In this document: piece by piece, positions 16,585 to 25,207 of the stretch
Layout of the letters: each line of letters starts with the position of its first letter
Numbering within the stretch: position 1 is the stretch's first letter
DNA from: Subtercola lobariae
GTDB taxonomy: Bacteria; Actinomycetota; Actinomycetes; Actinomycetales; Microbacteriaceae
Direction: 5' to 3'
DNA length: 64,000 nt
Assembly: GCF_014640255.1 (NCBI RefSeq)
Contig: NZ_BMGP01000006.1
Location: 310,001 to 374,000 of the forward strand
Program-made: the position numbers and the translations under genes
The notes under the pieces: model-generated
Told to the model about the DNA's origin: nothing
Seen by the model: the letters and a program-made list of their open reading frames with translations, nothing else
Databases searched by the model: none

Positions 16585-18424
16585 GGGTTCCTTCTGAGTT
16601 CGACGGTTGGGGCAGAGAGTCGGCAGATGTGGAGGTTCTGGTCGGGTCGGCGCCCGAACGCCAGCCGCTGAAGTGTGCCGCGGGCGAAGTGGATGCTCGG
16701 CCACCGTCACCCGAATACATTCCGTTTGCGGCATATGCGTCGTCGTGTGTGCGCCGTGCACCGTGGGCATACATGCCGATCACGGTTCCGGTGAACCCGG
16801 CGGCGACCTCGGTAGAGAGGTAGCGACTATCCAATGTGGCGAGCATGTGCCACCCCGCTTCGTCGGAGACGAGATAACTGAATTCGAAGAATCCGCTGCC
16901 CGTAATGGGATTCGTCTCGAGATTAGGCACAGCCTGAACCTTCAGTCGCACGGCGCCCGATGACACGGATGCGCCCGCCACCACCTGCGTGAGGTCGCCG
17001 ATTCGCGTTATCACCTCGACGGCGTAGCGATCGGCGCCGGGCGGAGCGTCAGACCCGGCACCGCGATCCGCGATCGTGATGCGGTAGTGATGGCGTTCGT
17101 CGCGGCGAGCCACAAGGCCGCCCTCGAGAGACTCCGCCGCGTCGTCGTGCTCCGCCGCGTCGTCGAGCCGCACGGTCACCTCCGCGAAGTAGCTGTGCGC
17201 GCTCTGCCGCCGCCCCACGAAGGCCGGAGTGCCGGCGTCATCGAGGGTGGCCGCGGTTGGCGCGAGCGCGAGTTCACCGTTACCGACGCGAGCGAAGGTG
17301 GGGTGGGCGGTACGGATGAAGAGCCATCCAGGGTCGAGAGTGCCCGACACGAAGTCGTCGGCGAACGCTGACGAGACCGGGGTGCCCGCGAGGCCTGTGG
17401 TCAGCGCCACACGTTTGTCGGTGCCGAAGACGGGCCACCGGGCATCCGCTTCGCCCTGCCACGACACCGAAACGAGAAACGTTTCTCGGCCGAGCAACTG
17501 GTAACCGTGGCCGCCGAGGGGCCGACTGCCGAGAACGACCGCGAACCATTGACCGTTCGGAGTCTCGACGAGATCGGCGTGCCCCACCGACTGAATTGGC
17601 GACGACAGGCCGCGGTGGGTGAGCACCGGATTGTCGGGATGCGGCTGATACGGCCCCTCGATGGCAGTCGACCGGGCGACGGTGACCGCATGGCCGGCGC
17701 TCGTGCCGCCCTCGGCGATGACGAGGTACCAGTACCCGCCGACGAGGTAGAGGTGCGGGCCTTCGGGGGCGTTGCCGCCGGTGCCCGCCCAGAGTTCGAC
17801 CTCGTCGCTCAGGGGTTCGCCCGTGCTGAGGTCGATGAAGAAGCCGCGGATGCTCGTTCCGGTCGAATAGTGAAAGAACGCCCGGTCGCCAGCATCTGCG
17901 CCGCGGCCGTCGCCAGCGAGGTAGTCGCCGTGACTGACGCCGTGACTTGCGCCGTGACTGACGCCGTGACTTGCGCGGTGACTCGCGCGGTGACTCGCGC
18001 CGTCGTCGCGTGCTGCGACCGCGCCCTCTCTCGGCACGAACACCAACGACGGATCCCACCCCGACCCCGCGATGCGAACCGGGTCGCTCCACGGCCCCGC
18101 AGCGCTTTGGGCTGTCATCAGAAAGTGCCCCCAGCCCACCAGCGTGCTGGTGAGGTAGAACGTGCCCGCGTGGTGCCGCAGCGTGGGAGCGAATAGCCCC
18201 AGCGACGACGGCGCAGCGCTCAGGTCGAGCTGGCTGTCGCGTGTGACAACATTGCCGATCTGGCGCCAGCTCACGAGGTCGGTGCTCGTGTAGACGGGCA
18301 AGCCCGGCAGGTATTCGTTGGTGCTGGTGACCAGAAAGTAGTCGTCGCCGACCCGGCAGATGCTGGGGTCTGGGTGAAAGCCCGGCAGTATGGGGTTCGG
18401 AGCGTCAGAACGTGCGCGGTGCAC
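16577..18424 (-). CDS. GH43 glycosidase, xylosidase/arabinofuranosidase type (second)
   Basis: 615 residues from GTG 18424, inside the end of the upstream rhamnosidase gene (20-bp overlap), so translationally coupled. Catalytic triad: Asp19 (HPDPSI), Asp124 (GWDPSL), Glu221 (PEGPHLY). The C-terminal beta-sandwich GH43 C2 domain is present. Between residues about 140 and 170 the protein holds a [GR][AV]SH four-residue repeat, encoded by six 12-bp units at 17930-18001, within an otherwise conserved domain. About 40-45% identical by eye to the neighbouring GH43 in the core, so an old duplication. The substrate may differ from its neighbour. Confidence 0.88.
   Translation of the reverse strand: MHRARSDAPNPILPGFHPDPSICRVGDDYFLVTSTNEYLPGLPVYTSTDLVSWRQIGNVVTRDSQLDLSAAPSSLGLFAPTLRHHAGTFYLTSTLVGWGHFLMTAQSAAGPWSDPVRIAGSGWDPSLVFVPREGAVAARDDGASHRASHRASHGVSHGASHGVSHGDYLAGDGRGADAGDRAFFHYSTGTSIRGFFIDLSTGEPLSDEVELWAGTGGNAPEGPHLYLVGGYWYLVIAEGGTSAGHAVTVARSTAIEGPYQPHPDNPVLTHRGLSSPIQSVGHADLVETPNGQWFAVVLGSRPLGGHGYQLLGRETFLVSVSWQGEADARWPVFGTDKRVALTTGLAGTPVSSAFADDFVSGTLDPGWLFIRTAHPTFARVGNGELALAPTAATLDDAGTPAFVGRRQSAHSYFAEVTVRLDDAAEHDDAAESLEGGLVARRDERHHYRITIADRGAGSDAPPGADRYAVEVITRIGDLTQVVAGASVSSGAVRLKVQAVPNLETNPITGSGFFEFSYLVSDEAGWHMLATLDSRYLSTEVAAGFTGTVIGMYAHGARRTHDDAYAANGMYSGDGGRASTSPAAHFSGWRSGADPTRTSTSADSLPQPSNSEGTRV
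17930..18001 (-). repeat. Six 12-bp tandem repeats inside the GH43 gene
   Basis: Units follow GTGACTSRCGCS on the plus strand, at 17930, 17942, 17954, 17966, 17978 and 17990. Because 12 is a multiple of 3 the repeat adds the peptide unit Gly/Arg-Ala/Val-Ser-His without breaking the frame. Copy number can therefore vary by slippage with the enzyme kept intact. Confidence 0.9.
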
Positions 18425-21400
18425 TCGTGAACCCCACTCGACCCACTCTGAATTCGAACCAGTGCGGGCCGTCGCCTTCGGGCAGCGGCAGCCAAGGGCC
18501 TCGCCCGGTGTCGTGCACATCGCTCCAGCGAATGCCCACGGCCACTTCGATTACAGCGCTGCGGCCGGGCCAGTCGCCCACCTCGAGCGCCACGCGGTTC
18601 CAGGCGATTGGCAGCGGCCGGGCGTGCGCAGTGCGAACCGTGCCGTCGGCCGAGGTGAGGCGCAGCATCGGCCTCACTCGCCGGCCCACCAGCCCGGGCC
18701 CGTCGACGTCGAAGCTCGCGAATGCGAACGCGGCGTCGCTCAGGTCGAACGTGCGGCCGCCGGAGTCGAGCACGAGCCACTCGTCGACGTCGGGCCTGAA
18801 ATCGGCGAGCGTCACGGTGAGCGTCGGGGCGGGCAGCGGCTCGTGGTACACGGGGGTGCAGATGATGTCGTGCTCGTCGAGGCGAACCGCTGCGGTGGTG
18901 CTCTGCGGCAGCCACGTGCTCGAGACTCCGTCAGACAACCAGGTCTCGCCCGAGAGGGCTCGGCGGTTCGGCTGAGCAGCAGGGTCGTGGCGTTCGGGTA
19001 AAACGACGGCCGCCTTGACAAAGTGGATGCCCGGGCCGAACACGAGCATCCGCTCACCACCGGGTGCCTCGGCCCCGCCGACGAGCACCGATCGCGTTGC
19101 CGCCTCCGCCGGTGCCACGACTGAGCCAGTGGCCAAACCGGCCCCCTCGACGGCAGACGCGACAGTCGCCACCTCGGCCCCGTCGACGAGCACCGCGCCG
19201 GTTACCTCGCCCGGCAGGGCCACCTCGGCCACCGCGCCCACCGGAACGGTCACCTCGAGGCAGTACTCGCCGCCCTCGTACGACCACTGCGCCCGAATAT
19301 CGCCGCGCGGCGTCAGTCGCTCGAACGACATCGAATTGACGAGCCCGACGAGCGCGGGGGCGATGGTGAACCGCCGGAACCCCGGCTCAGTCGCCCGCAG
19401 TCCCGCGACGTACCGCCAGGCCCAGGCCGCGTACGGAGCCCCGAGGCCGATGTGATCGAGCGAGGCGACGCCCACGTTCTCGTTGTCGATCCACCAGGTC
19501 TCCCAGAAGGTGCCCGGGCCGTCGACGAGCATCGATCCGATGCCGGGTTGCTCGCGCTGGCGAATCGCCGCCAGCAGCGCAGTGCCACCATCGGCACGCG
19601 CGAGTGCCTCCACCACGGCTTTCGTGCCAGGGAACCCGCTCGAGAGCCGATCGCCACGAGCCGCGACGGCGAGCCGCAACCGGTCGCTCAAGAACTCGTG
19701 GTCTGCGGGCTCGGCCAGCCCGGTGACGATGGCGACGGCGTTCGAGCCTTGTGAATCGTTGCCCCAGGTGAGCTCGACGTCGTCGCGCAGGTGCCTGCGC
19801 GCCCCCTCGACAACAGCGTCGGCCTGCTCGCGGCGCAGAGCGGCCTCGTGCGGTGCGCCCGCGGCCTCCTCGAGATCGGCGAGCTGACGAAGCGAGGTCA
19901 CCACCGCGCCGGTCTGCAACAGCACCGGCGGAGTCTGCTCAAATGCGAGCCAGTCGGCGCCGTAACTGATGTCGGCCCGGGTCACGATGCCGTCGTCGAG
20001 CGCGTTCACCTGCCAATCGGCCCAGCGGTGCATGGCCGGCAGTAGCTCGGTGATGATCGAGGCATCGCCGGTGGCCCACCACGTTTGCCACGGAATCTCG
20101 GTCATCGCCGAACCCCACACCGGGTCGGCGGGCTGAACACCCTCGGGCCCGAGCAGGTTCGGCGAGACGCCGACGATTCCGCCGTCGGGTTGGGCGTCGA
20201 GCGCCACATCGGCCAGCCAGTTGCGGTACACGCCCGTGAGGTCGATGTGCGCCAGACCCGCTTCGGCTGAGATCGAGGCGTCGCCCGTCCATCCGCCTTG
20301 CTCGCGGGTGGGGCAGTCTGACGGATACCCCGGCGTGTTGTTGTACTGCGTTCGCGCCGCCATCTCGACCAGGCTGTTCAGCTCTGGTGAGTCTGACGTG
20401 AGGGTGCCGATCTGCTCGGCCGCCGAGTGCAGCACCCCGGCCGTCAGCGTTGCACCGACGTCGGGCGCGATGTTGCGCACCTCCACGTACCGAAAGCCGA
20501 ACGAGGCAAACCACGGTTCGGCCGTTTCGTCGCCTCCCTTCGCGGTGTACGCGAAGACCTGTCGTTCTCGCTCGCGGTCGTTGGGCAGCCGGATGTTCGT
20601 GGTGTCGACCCGCCCGTTCGCATCGAGTTTCTCGCCGTGCACCACCTCGAGCCGCACTCCGGCGGTCACCCCGTGCAACTCGAGTGACACCCGTGCCGAA
20701 ACGTTCTCGGCCAGTTCGTAGACGCGAACATCCGGAGCCGGCGCGCCGATCTGCGTCGCGTTCAGACGCCGCACGATACGAATGGGCGGCCCGGCGTCGG
20801 GTTCGATGACGCCCGAGTGCCCGGTGCGGTCGGAGCTCGGGGTGGTTGCCGGGGGAGCGGGCGTGCCCACTGCGGGGGTTCCCGCCGCGGCGGCGGCGTC
20901 ATTGGCGGCGGCCGATTCGGTGAGAATTGCGGCCACGGAGGCGGTTGCTGCCTCGGAGAAGAGGGCGACCGGGTCGGCGTGACGGCCAGCATCGCCGATG
21001 GGCCTGCCACCGGGTGCGGCCCATGAGTCTGCAATTCGGTTGTCGTGTTCTTCGAGATAAAACGGGTCGTCGGCGATGAGCGAGGTGCGGGAGAGCTGCC
21101 ACTCGGGCGAGGTGCCGATGCTCTGCACCGAGTCGTCGCTGAACTCGATGCGTAGCTCGGCGATGACGCGGGGCTGGTCGAGAACGAGGCGGTAGTGGCT
21201 CAGAATGGCGGCAACTGCGAACCGGTGGGTCGTGCCGGTGGCCATGAGGAGGTGCGTGACGTCATAGCTTCGCGATATGGAACGTTTCAGCGAAGAATCA
21301 GTCGGGTCGTTCGCGTCGGGGTTCACGGCGGTTCCGTCGATGAACGGCCGAATCCGGCCCGCCCCGGCGAAGTGCACGGTGGCGCGCGTGATGGCTGGGG

Positions 21401-21986
21401 TGCCTGTGCCGACATCGAGTGCGCGGGCGCCCAGTTCGAAGTCGATGAACGCCGCTTCGGTGGAGGCGAACGTGATCCACAACGCGTTCCAGTCGGCCGC
21501 GCTGAACGGGCCCGTCACGATTTCGGCAGGAGCCGACCATCCCGAAACATCACCGTTTTCGTCGGTGACGCGCACGGCCCACCACGCCTGTGAATGCGGG
21601 GCAAGAGGGGTGCCACCCCAGGCGATCGCACGGTTTTCCGCCGATTCCACCCGGCCAGAGGCCCAAACAAGCCCCAATGGTTCTGTTCGAGAGTCACGGA
21701 ATGGCGCGTCGAGGTCGCCGTCTGCCTGAGCGTCACGCGCCTCCAACGGTTCGCCCGCGGTCAGCGCAGCGAGTTCGAGAGCCGTGCGCGCCGCGACGAT
21801 TTCGTAGGCGACCTGCTGCTGTAAATTGCGAACGAGCGGCACGACCCACGAGAGGCGGGGGGTGGGCGACGACGCGACGGGAAGCGCGACGCCCGGTTCG
21901 TGGTCGTCGGCGAGGCGATCATCCACCATCAGGCGAATGGGTACCGAAACCTCGGCGGCGTGTGCCGAACCGTGTGTGTGCTGCAT
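18405..21986 (-). CDS. Alpha-L-rhamnosidase, GH78 (second copy, extended C-terminus)
   Basis: 1193 residues from ATG 21986 (AGAGG 7 bases upstream). The longer open frame upstream of that start is not coding, since it crosses the promoter. GH78 order is complete: N-terminal Ig-like and rhamnosidase-N domains, the catalytic barrel with DCPTREQGGWTGD (Glu562, acid) and FWETWWID (Glu829, base), then the beta-sandwich C domain. A further about 200 residues (from HFVKAAVVLPERH) form an extra beta-rich domain ending in GPHWFEFRVGRV, possibly a carbohydrate-binding module. An Ala/Pro/Thr-rich insert lies at about residues 350-395. First gene of the four-gene minus-strand operon; a LacI-type palindrome sits 26 bases before its start. 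Confidence 0.9.
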   Translation of the reverse strand: MQHTHGSAHAAEVSVPIRLMVDDRLADDHEPGVALPVASSPTPRLSWVVPLVRNLQQQVAYEIVAARTALELAALTAGEPLEARDAQADGDLDAPFRDSRTEPLGLVWASGRVESAENRAIAWGGTPLAPHSQAWWAVRVTDENGDVSGWSAPAEIVTGPFSAADWNALWITFASTEAAFIDFELGARALDVGTGTPAITRATVHFAGAGRIRPFIDGTAVNPDANDPTDSSLKRSISRSYDVTHLLMATGTTHRFAVAAILSHYRLVLDQPRVIAELRIEFSDDSVQSIGTSPEWQLSRTSLIADDPFYLEEHDNRIADSWAAPGGRPIGDAGRHADPVALFSEAATASVAAILTESAAANDAAAAAGTPAVGTPAPPATTPSSDRTGHSGVIEPDAGPPIRIVRRLNATQIGAPAPDVRVYELAENVSARVSLELHGVTAGVRLEVVHGEKLDANGRVDTTNIRLPNDRERERQVFAYTAKGGDETAEPWFASFGFRYVEVRNIAPDVGATLTAGVLHSAAEQIGTLTSDSPELNSLVEMAARTQYNNTPGYPSDCPTREQGGWTGDASISAEAGLAHIDLTGVYRNWLADVALDAQPDGGIVGVSPNLLGPEGVQPADPVWGSAMTEIPWQTWWATGDASIITELLPAMHRWADWQVNALDDGIVTRADISYGADWLAFEQTPPVLLQTGAVVTSLRQLADLEEAAGAPHEAALRREQADAVVEGARRHLRDDVELTWGNDSQGSNAVAIVTGLAEPADHEFLSDRLRLAVAARGDRLSSGFPGTKAVVEALARADGGTALLAAIRQREQPGIGSMLVDGPGTFWETWWIDNENVGVASLDHIGLGAPYAAWAWRYVAGLRATEPGFRRFTIAPALVGLVNSMSFERLTPRGDIRAQWSYEGGEYCLEVTVPVGAVAEVALPGEVTGAVLVDGAEVATVASAVEGAGLATGSVVAPAEAATRSVLVGGAEAPGGERMLVFGPGIHFVKAAVVLPERHDPAAQPNRRALSGETWLSDGVSSTWLPQSTTAAVRLDEHDIICTPVYHEPLPAPTLTVTLADFRPDVDEWLVLDSGGRTFDLSDAAFAFASFDVDGPGLVGRRVRPMLRLTSADGTVRTAHARPLPIAWNRVALEVGDWPGRSAVIEVAVGIRWSDVHDTGRGPWLPLPEGDGPHWFEFRVGRVGFTSAPRTF

Positions 21987-22011
21987 TGCAAGAGCCTCTC
22001 CGGGCGCGAAA

Positions 22012-22023
22012 TGAAACCTTTCA
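22012..22023. promoter_or_regulatory. LacI-type operator (variant) before the GH78 operon
   Basis: TGAAACCTTTCA, a symmetric variant of TGAAACGTATCA. On the minus strand a TAAAAT -10 box lies at 22042-22037, so the palindrome would cover about +6 to +18 of the transcript, a classic repression site. It is 72 bp from the copy at 22084 across the divergent region. Confidence 0.6.
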
Positions 22024-22083
22024 GCGCCAGGCTCATATTTTAGCCACAGATCGCTTCGGGGCGATAGTTCTGGTAGAATCCTA

Positions 22084-22095
22084 TGAAACGTATCA
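22084..22095. promoter_or_regulatory. LacI-type operator TGAAACGTATCA in divergent region
   Basis: Exact match to the copies at 5787, 25151 and 25165. A possible plus-strand -10 (TAGAAT, 22074-22079) lies just before it, so it would repress the lacI gene that starts 190 bases later (autoregulation). The rest of the 300-base intergenic region (21987-22286) shows no other gene, only a GC-rich 5' leader for the regulator. Confidence 0.65.
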
Positions 22096-22286
22096 GCCGA
22101 CGATGGCGGTCGGGGCCGGAATGTGGCACGGTTGCTGGCGCGTCGTCGTCGGGTGAACACGATGAACACGGCTGGCGGCAGGCGGCGGGCGCACTTCGCG
22201 CGAATGGCCGGCCAGATGCTCCGGTTATGCGACGAGCTGGGCCAGCGACAACAGGGGATGAGCGGCAACAAACGAATGGTGAGCAC

Positions 22287-23411
22287 ATGAAACCCAACGT
22301 CGGAATTCGGGAGGTGGCCGAGCACGCCGGAGTGTCGGTCGGCACCGTGTCGAACGTGCTGAATCACCCGAAGAATGTCACGCCCGCCAACTTGGCGAAG
22401 GTTCAGCGGTCGATGCTCGAACTCGGTTTCGTGCGCAACGACCTCGCGCGTCAGTTGCGTATGGGTGCAGGCAGCACCATCGGGCTGGTGGTGCTGAACA
22501 TCTCGAACCCGTTCTTCGCCGATCTGGCGCACGCGCTCGAGGCCGAGGCCGAGCTCAACGGCCACACGGTCATCCTGGGCTCGAGCGACCAAAACGCCGA
22601 ACGCGAAGACCGTTACATCGACCTCTTCGAGGAGCAGCGTGTGCGCGGAATGCTCATTGCTCCGCTCGACGGCGTCACTCCGCGCCTGTCGCGGCTGCGT
22701 TCGCGCGGAACCCCGGTGATCTTGTTCGACAGCTCTGCCGACCCTGAGCACTTCTGCTCGGTGACCCTCGACGGCACGGCGGGTGGGTACATGGCCACGA
22801 GCCACTTGATCGAGACGGGCAGGCGCAGCATCCTGTTCGCCGGCGGCCCGTTCTCGCAGGTGGGCGAACGACTCACCGGTGCGAGCAAAGCCGCTCGCGA
22901 GCACGAGGGTGTGACGCTCTCGCTGATGGAGACGAACGACCTCACCGTTGCCGAGGGGCGAGAGGTGGGCGACAGAATTCTCGCGATGCCCGCGGCGTCG
23001 CGACCCGATGCGATTTTCGCGGCCAACGACCTGCTCGCAGTCGGCATTCTGCAGTCGCTCATTCTCGCGTCTGACCTGTCGGTGCCCGACGATATTGCGC
23101 TGATCGGCTACGACGACATCGACTTCGCCGCCTCGACCATGGTGCCGCTCTCGACCATTCGCCAACCGCGCGACCTGATTGCGCGCGAGGCGCTTCGGCT
23201 GCTGCACGAAGAGGCCGACGCGGGTTCGGGGCACGTGCACGGTCGACACTTGTTCATGCCCGAGCTCGTGGTGCGCGAGAGCACGCGGTCTGCCGGTGCC
23301 GCTGCGGGTGCCGCGGGTGCTGCGGGTGGCGCGGGTGTCGCGGGTGGCTCGGTGGCCAGCTCCGACGCCTCAACCGCCCGCGGCACCGCGGCGAAGCGCA
23401 CCGGTGCCTGA
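22287..23411 (+). CDS. LacI-family transcriptional regulator (first)
   Basis: 374 residues. ATG 22287 is chosen because the HTH begins 6 residues later (VGIREVAEHAGVSVGTVSNVLNHP, with the VSNVLN recognition helix and hinge). The periplasmic-binding-like effector domain follows (IGLVVLNISNPFFADL; ILFDSS; AIFAANDLLAVGIL; LIGYDDIDFAA). The last about 40 residues are an Ala/Gly/Val repeat, unusual for LacI proteins. It is the most likely binder of the TGAAACGTATCA palindromes, in competition with its paralogue at 35463. The effector is presumably rhamnose or a rhamnosyl oligosaccharide. The next gene starts inside its 3' end. Confidence 0.9.
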   Translation: MKPNVGIREVAEHAGVSVGTVSNVLNHPKNVTPANLAKVQRSMLELGFVRNDLARQLRMGAGSTIGLVVLNISNPFFADLAHALEAEAELNGHTVILGSSDQNAEREDRYIDLFEEQRVRGMLIAPLDGVTPRLSRLRSRGTPVILFDSSADPEHFCSVTLDGTAGGYMATSHLIETGRRSILFAGGPFSQVGERLTGASKAAREHEGVTLSLMETNDLTVAEGREVGDRILAMPAASRPDAIFAANDLLAVGILQSLILASDLSVPDDIALIGYDDIDFAASTMVPLSTIRQPRDLIAREALRLLHEEADAGSGHVHGRHLFMPELVVRESTRSAGAAAGAAGAAGGAGVAGGSVASSDASTARGTAAKRTGA

Positions 23412-25110
23412 CGTTTACGCGGCCGATCAGCTGCCGCTCTTCACGACCACGCGCACACAGGATGCCCGGCTCGCCGCCTCGTTCGATCGCCTCTGCCAGC
23501 CCGACTACGACACCGCGGCGGTCATCGCCGAGACCATCGTCGACGCGTGGCCCGGCGATCTCGCAGGCCGCCTTCTGCTCTCGCTGTCGCGTTTCGCGCG
23601 CGCCGGATTTCCCGCCCTGCCGCACGCCACCGAACTCGTCGAGGGCATGCTCGAAGCGGTGAATGCCGAGGGGTACTTCGGCGAGGTGCTGGGTGAGGTG
23701 GTCGACGAGCAGCAGGTGGCCTGCCACGGCTGGGTCGTGTCAGGCCTGTTGCAGTATGCGGCGGTCAGTGGGGATGCCCGGGCATCCGTCGCCGCGTTTC
23801 GCATCGTCGACGCGCTGCTGTTGCCCGCCCTTGCGCGGCTCGACTCGTACCCATTCGAGCGCGACACCTCGGCTGATGTGGGGGAGGCCTCGGGTAGCGC
23901 CGAGGTCATTCTGAACGGATGGCGACTCTCGACCGACATCTGGTGTGTGTTTCTCGCTTTGAACGGGCTGGTTCCGAGCTTTCAGCAGTCGGGGCGGTCT
24001 GACATCGCGGCGGCCATCGTTTTGCTGCGCGCGGTGCTCGACCGGGTCGACGTGGTGGCCAAGCGGGCGCAGCTGCACGCTACCCTCGCGGCTGCGCGCT
24101 GCCTGGCCGACTTCGCGGAGGCTGGCGGGGTCGCTGCCCGACCCGCGGTGGCCGGCGGGGCGGGTGGCCCGGTCGACTCGTCGCGGGATACAGCCGTTGT
24201 CGCGGACGCGAACGGTAGCGCCGATGCCACCGCCGCTGCCGCTGCCACCGCCACCGCCACCGCCACCGCCGAGTTTCGTGCCGCCGCGGCAACCGCCGTC
24301 CGGCTCTACAACGCGTACGCAGCCCACGGCCGCACGCTCAACTACGCCACCTTCAACTGGTTCGGCCGCCCCGATTCGTGGACCGAGCCGTGCGCCATCG
24401 TCGACTCCCTCGCCCTGGCCTACACGCTCTGGCGGCTCACCGGCGAACAGCGCTACCTCGACGACGCTCAGCGGATCGAGTACAACGCCCTCGACACCGC
24501 TGAGCGCGCGAACGGCAGCTTCGGGCTCGATTCAGTGATGACTCCCGAGCATCCTGAGCTGCGCGAGGTACACCCCGACGCACGCTGGTGCTGCACCATG
24601 CGCGGAGCGCTCGGCCTGCTCGAAGCGCGCGAGAACTCCGTGGCGCTTGCCTCAACGGCGGCGCCGTCGTCGTCAGCGTCAGCACCCGTGTCGGCTCGCG
24701 GCGCCTCGGCGCCAGTGAACGGGGTGGCGATCGTGCCGACATCGGGGCTCGCGCTAGACATCGTCGGCTTCCACTCCGGCACGATCGCGGTTGCTGCAGG
24801 CTCCGCAGGCGAATGGATGCTCCGCGAAACCACCGCGTACCCCGCCGCCCCCGAAGTGCGCTTCGACGTGATTCGCGCGCCCGAGAACGCCGTGCCGCTC
24901 ACCCTCACGCTGAGGTACCCCGGCGGCAGCCAGACGCTCGTGCTCGCCCCGCGGGTGGGCGCGGCAGTCGAGGCCGAGATTCCGCTGGCGGTCACGGAAG
25001 AGTCGGTGGGCAGCGGGCTTGTGGCGGTGTTTCGCGGCCCGGTGCTGCAGAGCATCCATTCGGCTGGCACACAGCAGGCGTTACAACCCGACCTGACCTC
25101 AAAAGCTTGA
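23404..25110 (+). CDS. GH127-like (DUF1680) glycosidase
   Basis: 568 residues from GTG 23404, overlapping the lacI stop by 8 bp. The core WTEPCAIVDSLALAYTLWRLTGEQRYLDDAQRIEYNAL (from about residue 326) matches the GH127/GH146 beta-L-arabinofuranosidase region (ETCAsxxMxxwxxxLxxLTGexxYaDxxExxLYNxxL). Cys396-Cys397 (WCC) lie where that family has its zinc-bound cysteine cluster and catalytic Cys. The fit is good but divergent, since a Glu-Pro-Cys replaces Glu-Thr-Cys. An Ala/Thr run encoded by GCCACC repeats (24225-24275) interrupts the alpha-barrel at about residues 275-292. Cytoplasmic; the substrate is probably a furanosyl or rhamnosyl branch. Confidence 0.68.
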   Translation: MPDVYAADQLPLFTTTRTQDARLAASFDRLCQPDYDTAAVIAETIVDAWPGDLAGRLLLSLSRFARAGFPALPHATELVEGMLEAVNAEGYFGEVLGEVVDEQQVACHGWVVSGLLQYAAVSGDARASVAAFRIVDALLLPALARLDSYPFERDTSADVGEASGSAEVILNGWRLSTDIWCVFLALNGLVPSFQQSGRSDIAAAIVLLRAVLDRVDVVAKRAQLHATLAAARCLADFAEAGGVAARPAVAGGAGGPVDSSRDTAVVADANGSADATAAAAATATATATAEFRAAAATAVRLYNAYAAHGRTLNYATFNWFGRPDSWTEPCAIVDSLALAYTLWRLTGEQRYLDDAQRIEYNALDTAERANGSFGLDSVMTPEHPELREVHPDARWCCTMRGALGLLEARENSVALASTAAPSSSASAPVSARGASAPVNGVAIVPTSGLALDIVGFHSGTIAVAAGSAGEWMLRETTAYPAAPEVRFDVIRAPENAVPLTLTLRYPGGSQTLVLAPRVGAAVEAEIPLAVTEESVGSGLVAVFRGPVLQSIHSAGTQQALQPDLTSKA

Positions 25111-25134
25111 CATACCCCCGAAGGGGGGTAAAAC
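25107..25134 (+). promoter_or_regulatory. Promoter with C5/G6 palindrome in the spacer
   Basis: TTGACA (25107-25112, a perfect -35) and TAAAAC (25129-25134) flank the palindrome TACCCCCGAAGGGGGGTA (25113-25130). Similar C-tract/G-tract palindromes occur upstream of the beta-propeller gene (51584-51600) and the secreted-protein gene (55451-55467). In actinobacteria, CsoR-type copper sensors use sites of this general form; which regulator acts here is not known. It could also serve as a stem-loop terminator for the GH127-like gene, whose TGA lies in the -35 box. Confidence 0.5.
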
Positions 25135-25150
25135 TGAACCTGCTCGAAAT

Positions 25151-25176
25151 TGAAACGTATCAGATGAAACGTATCA
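25151..25176 (+). promoter_or_regulatory. Two tandem LacI-type operators
   Basis: Two perfect copies of TGAAACGTATCA, at 25151-25162 and 25165-25176, separated by 2 bases (14-bp period). They lie about 17-40 bases after the TTGACA/TAAAAC promoter and 31 bases before the GH99-like ATG, so they would cover the transcription start or 5' leader. This is the only place in the window with paired sites. Confidence 0.75.
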
Positions 25177-25207
25177 CTCACATGCTCGAGCAGGAGGAGC
25201 AACACGA

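Noticed and set aside
17473-17488. Perfect 16-bp palindrome CGAGAAACGTTTCTCG, similar to the LacI operator core
   Set aside because: It encodes Arg-Glu-Thr-Phe-Leu of the conserved GRETFL motif; the other GH43 gene has a related sequence at the same codons, so it is explained by protein conservation.
21277-21288. TGGAACGTTTCA inside the second GH78 gene
   Set aside because: Far inside a coding region (about 700 bases from the start) and two changes from consensus; treated as chance.
21987-23249. 1614-residue minus-strand frame extending the GH78 gene to the right
   Set aside because: It runs antisense through the lacI gene and its promoter; ATG 21986 has a proper Shine-Dalgarno and matches the family N-terminus.
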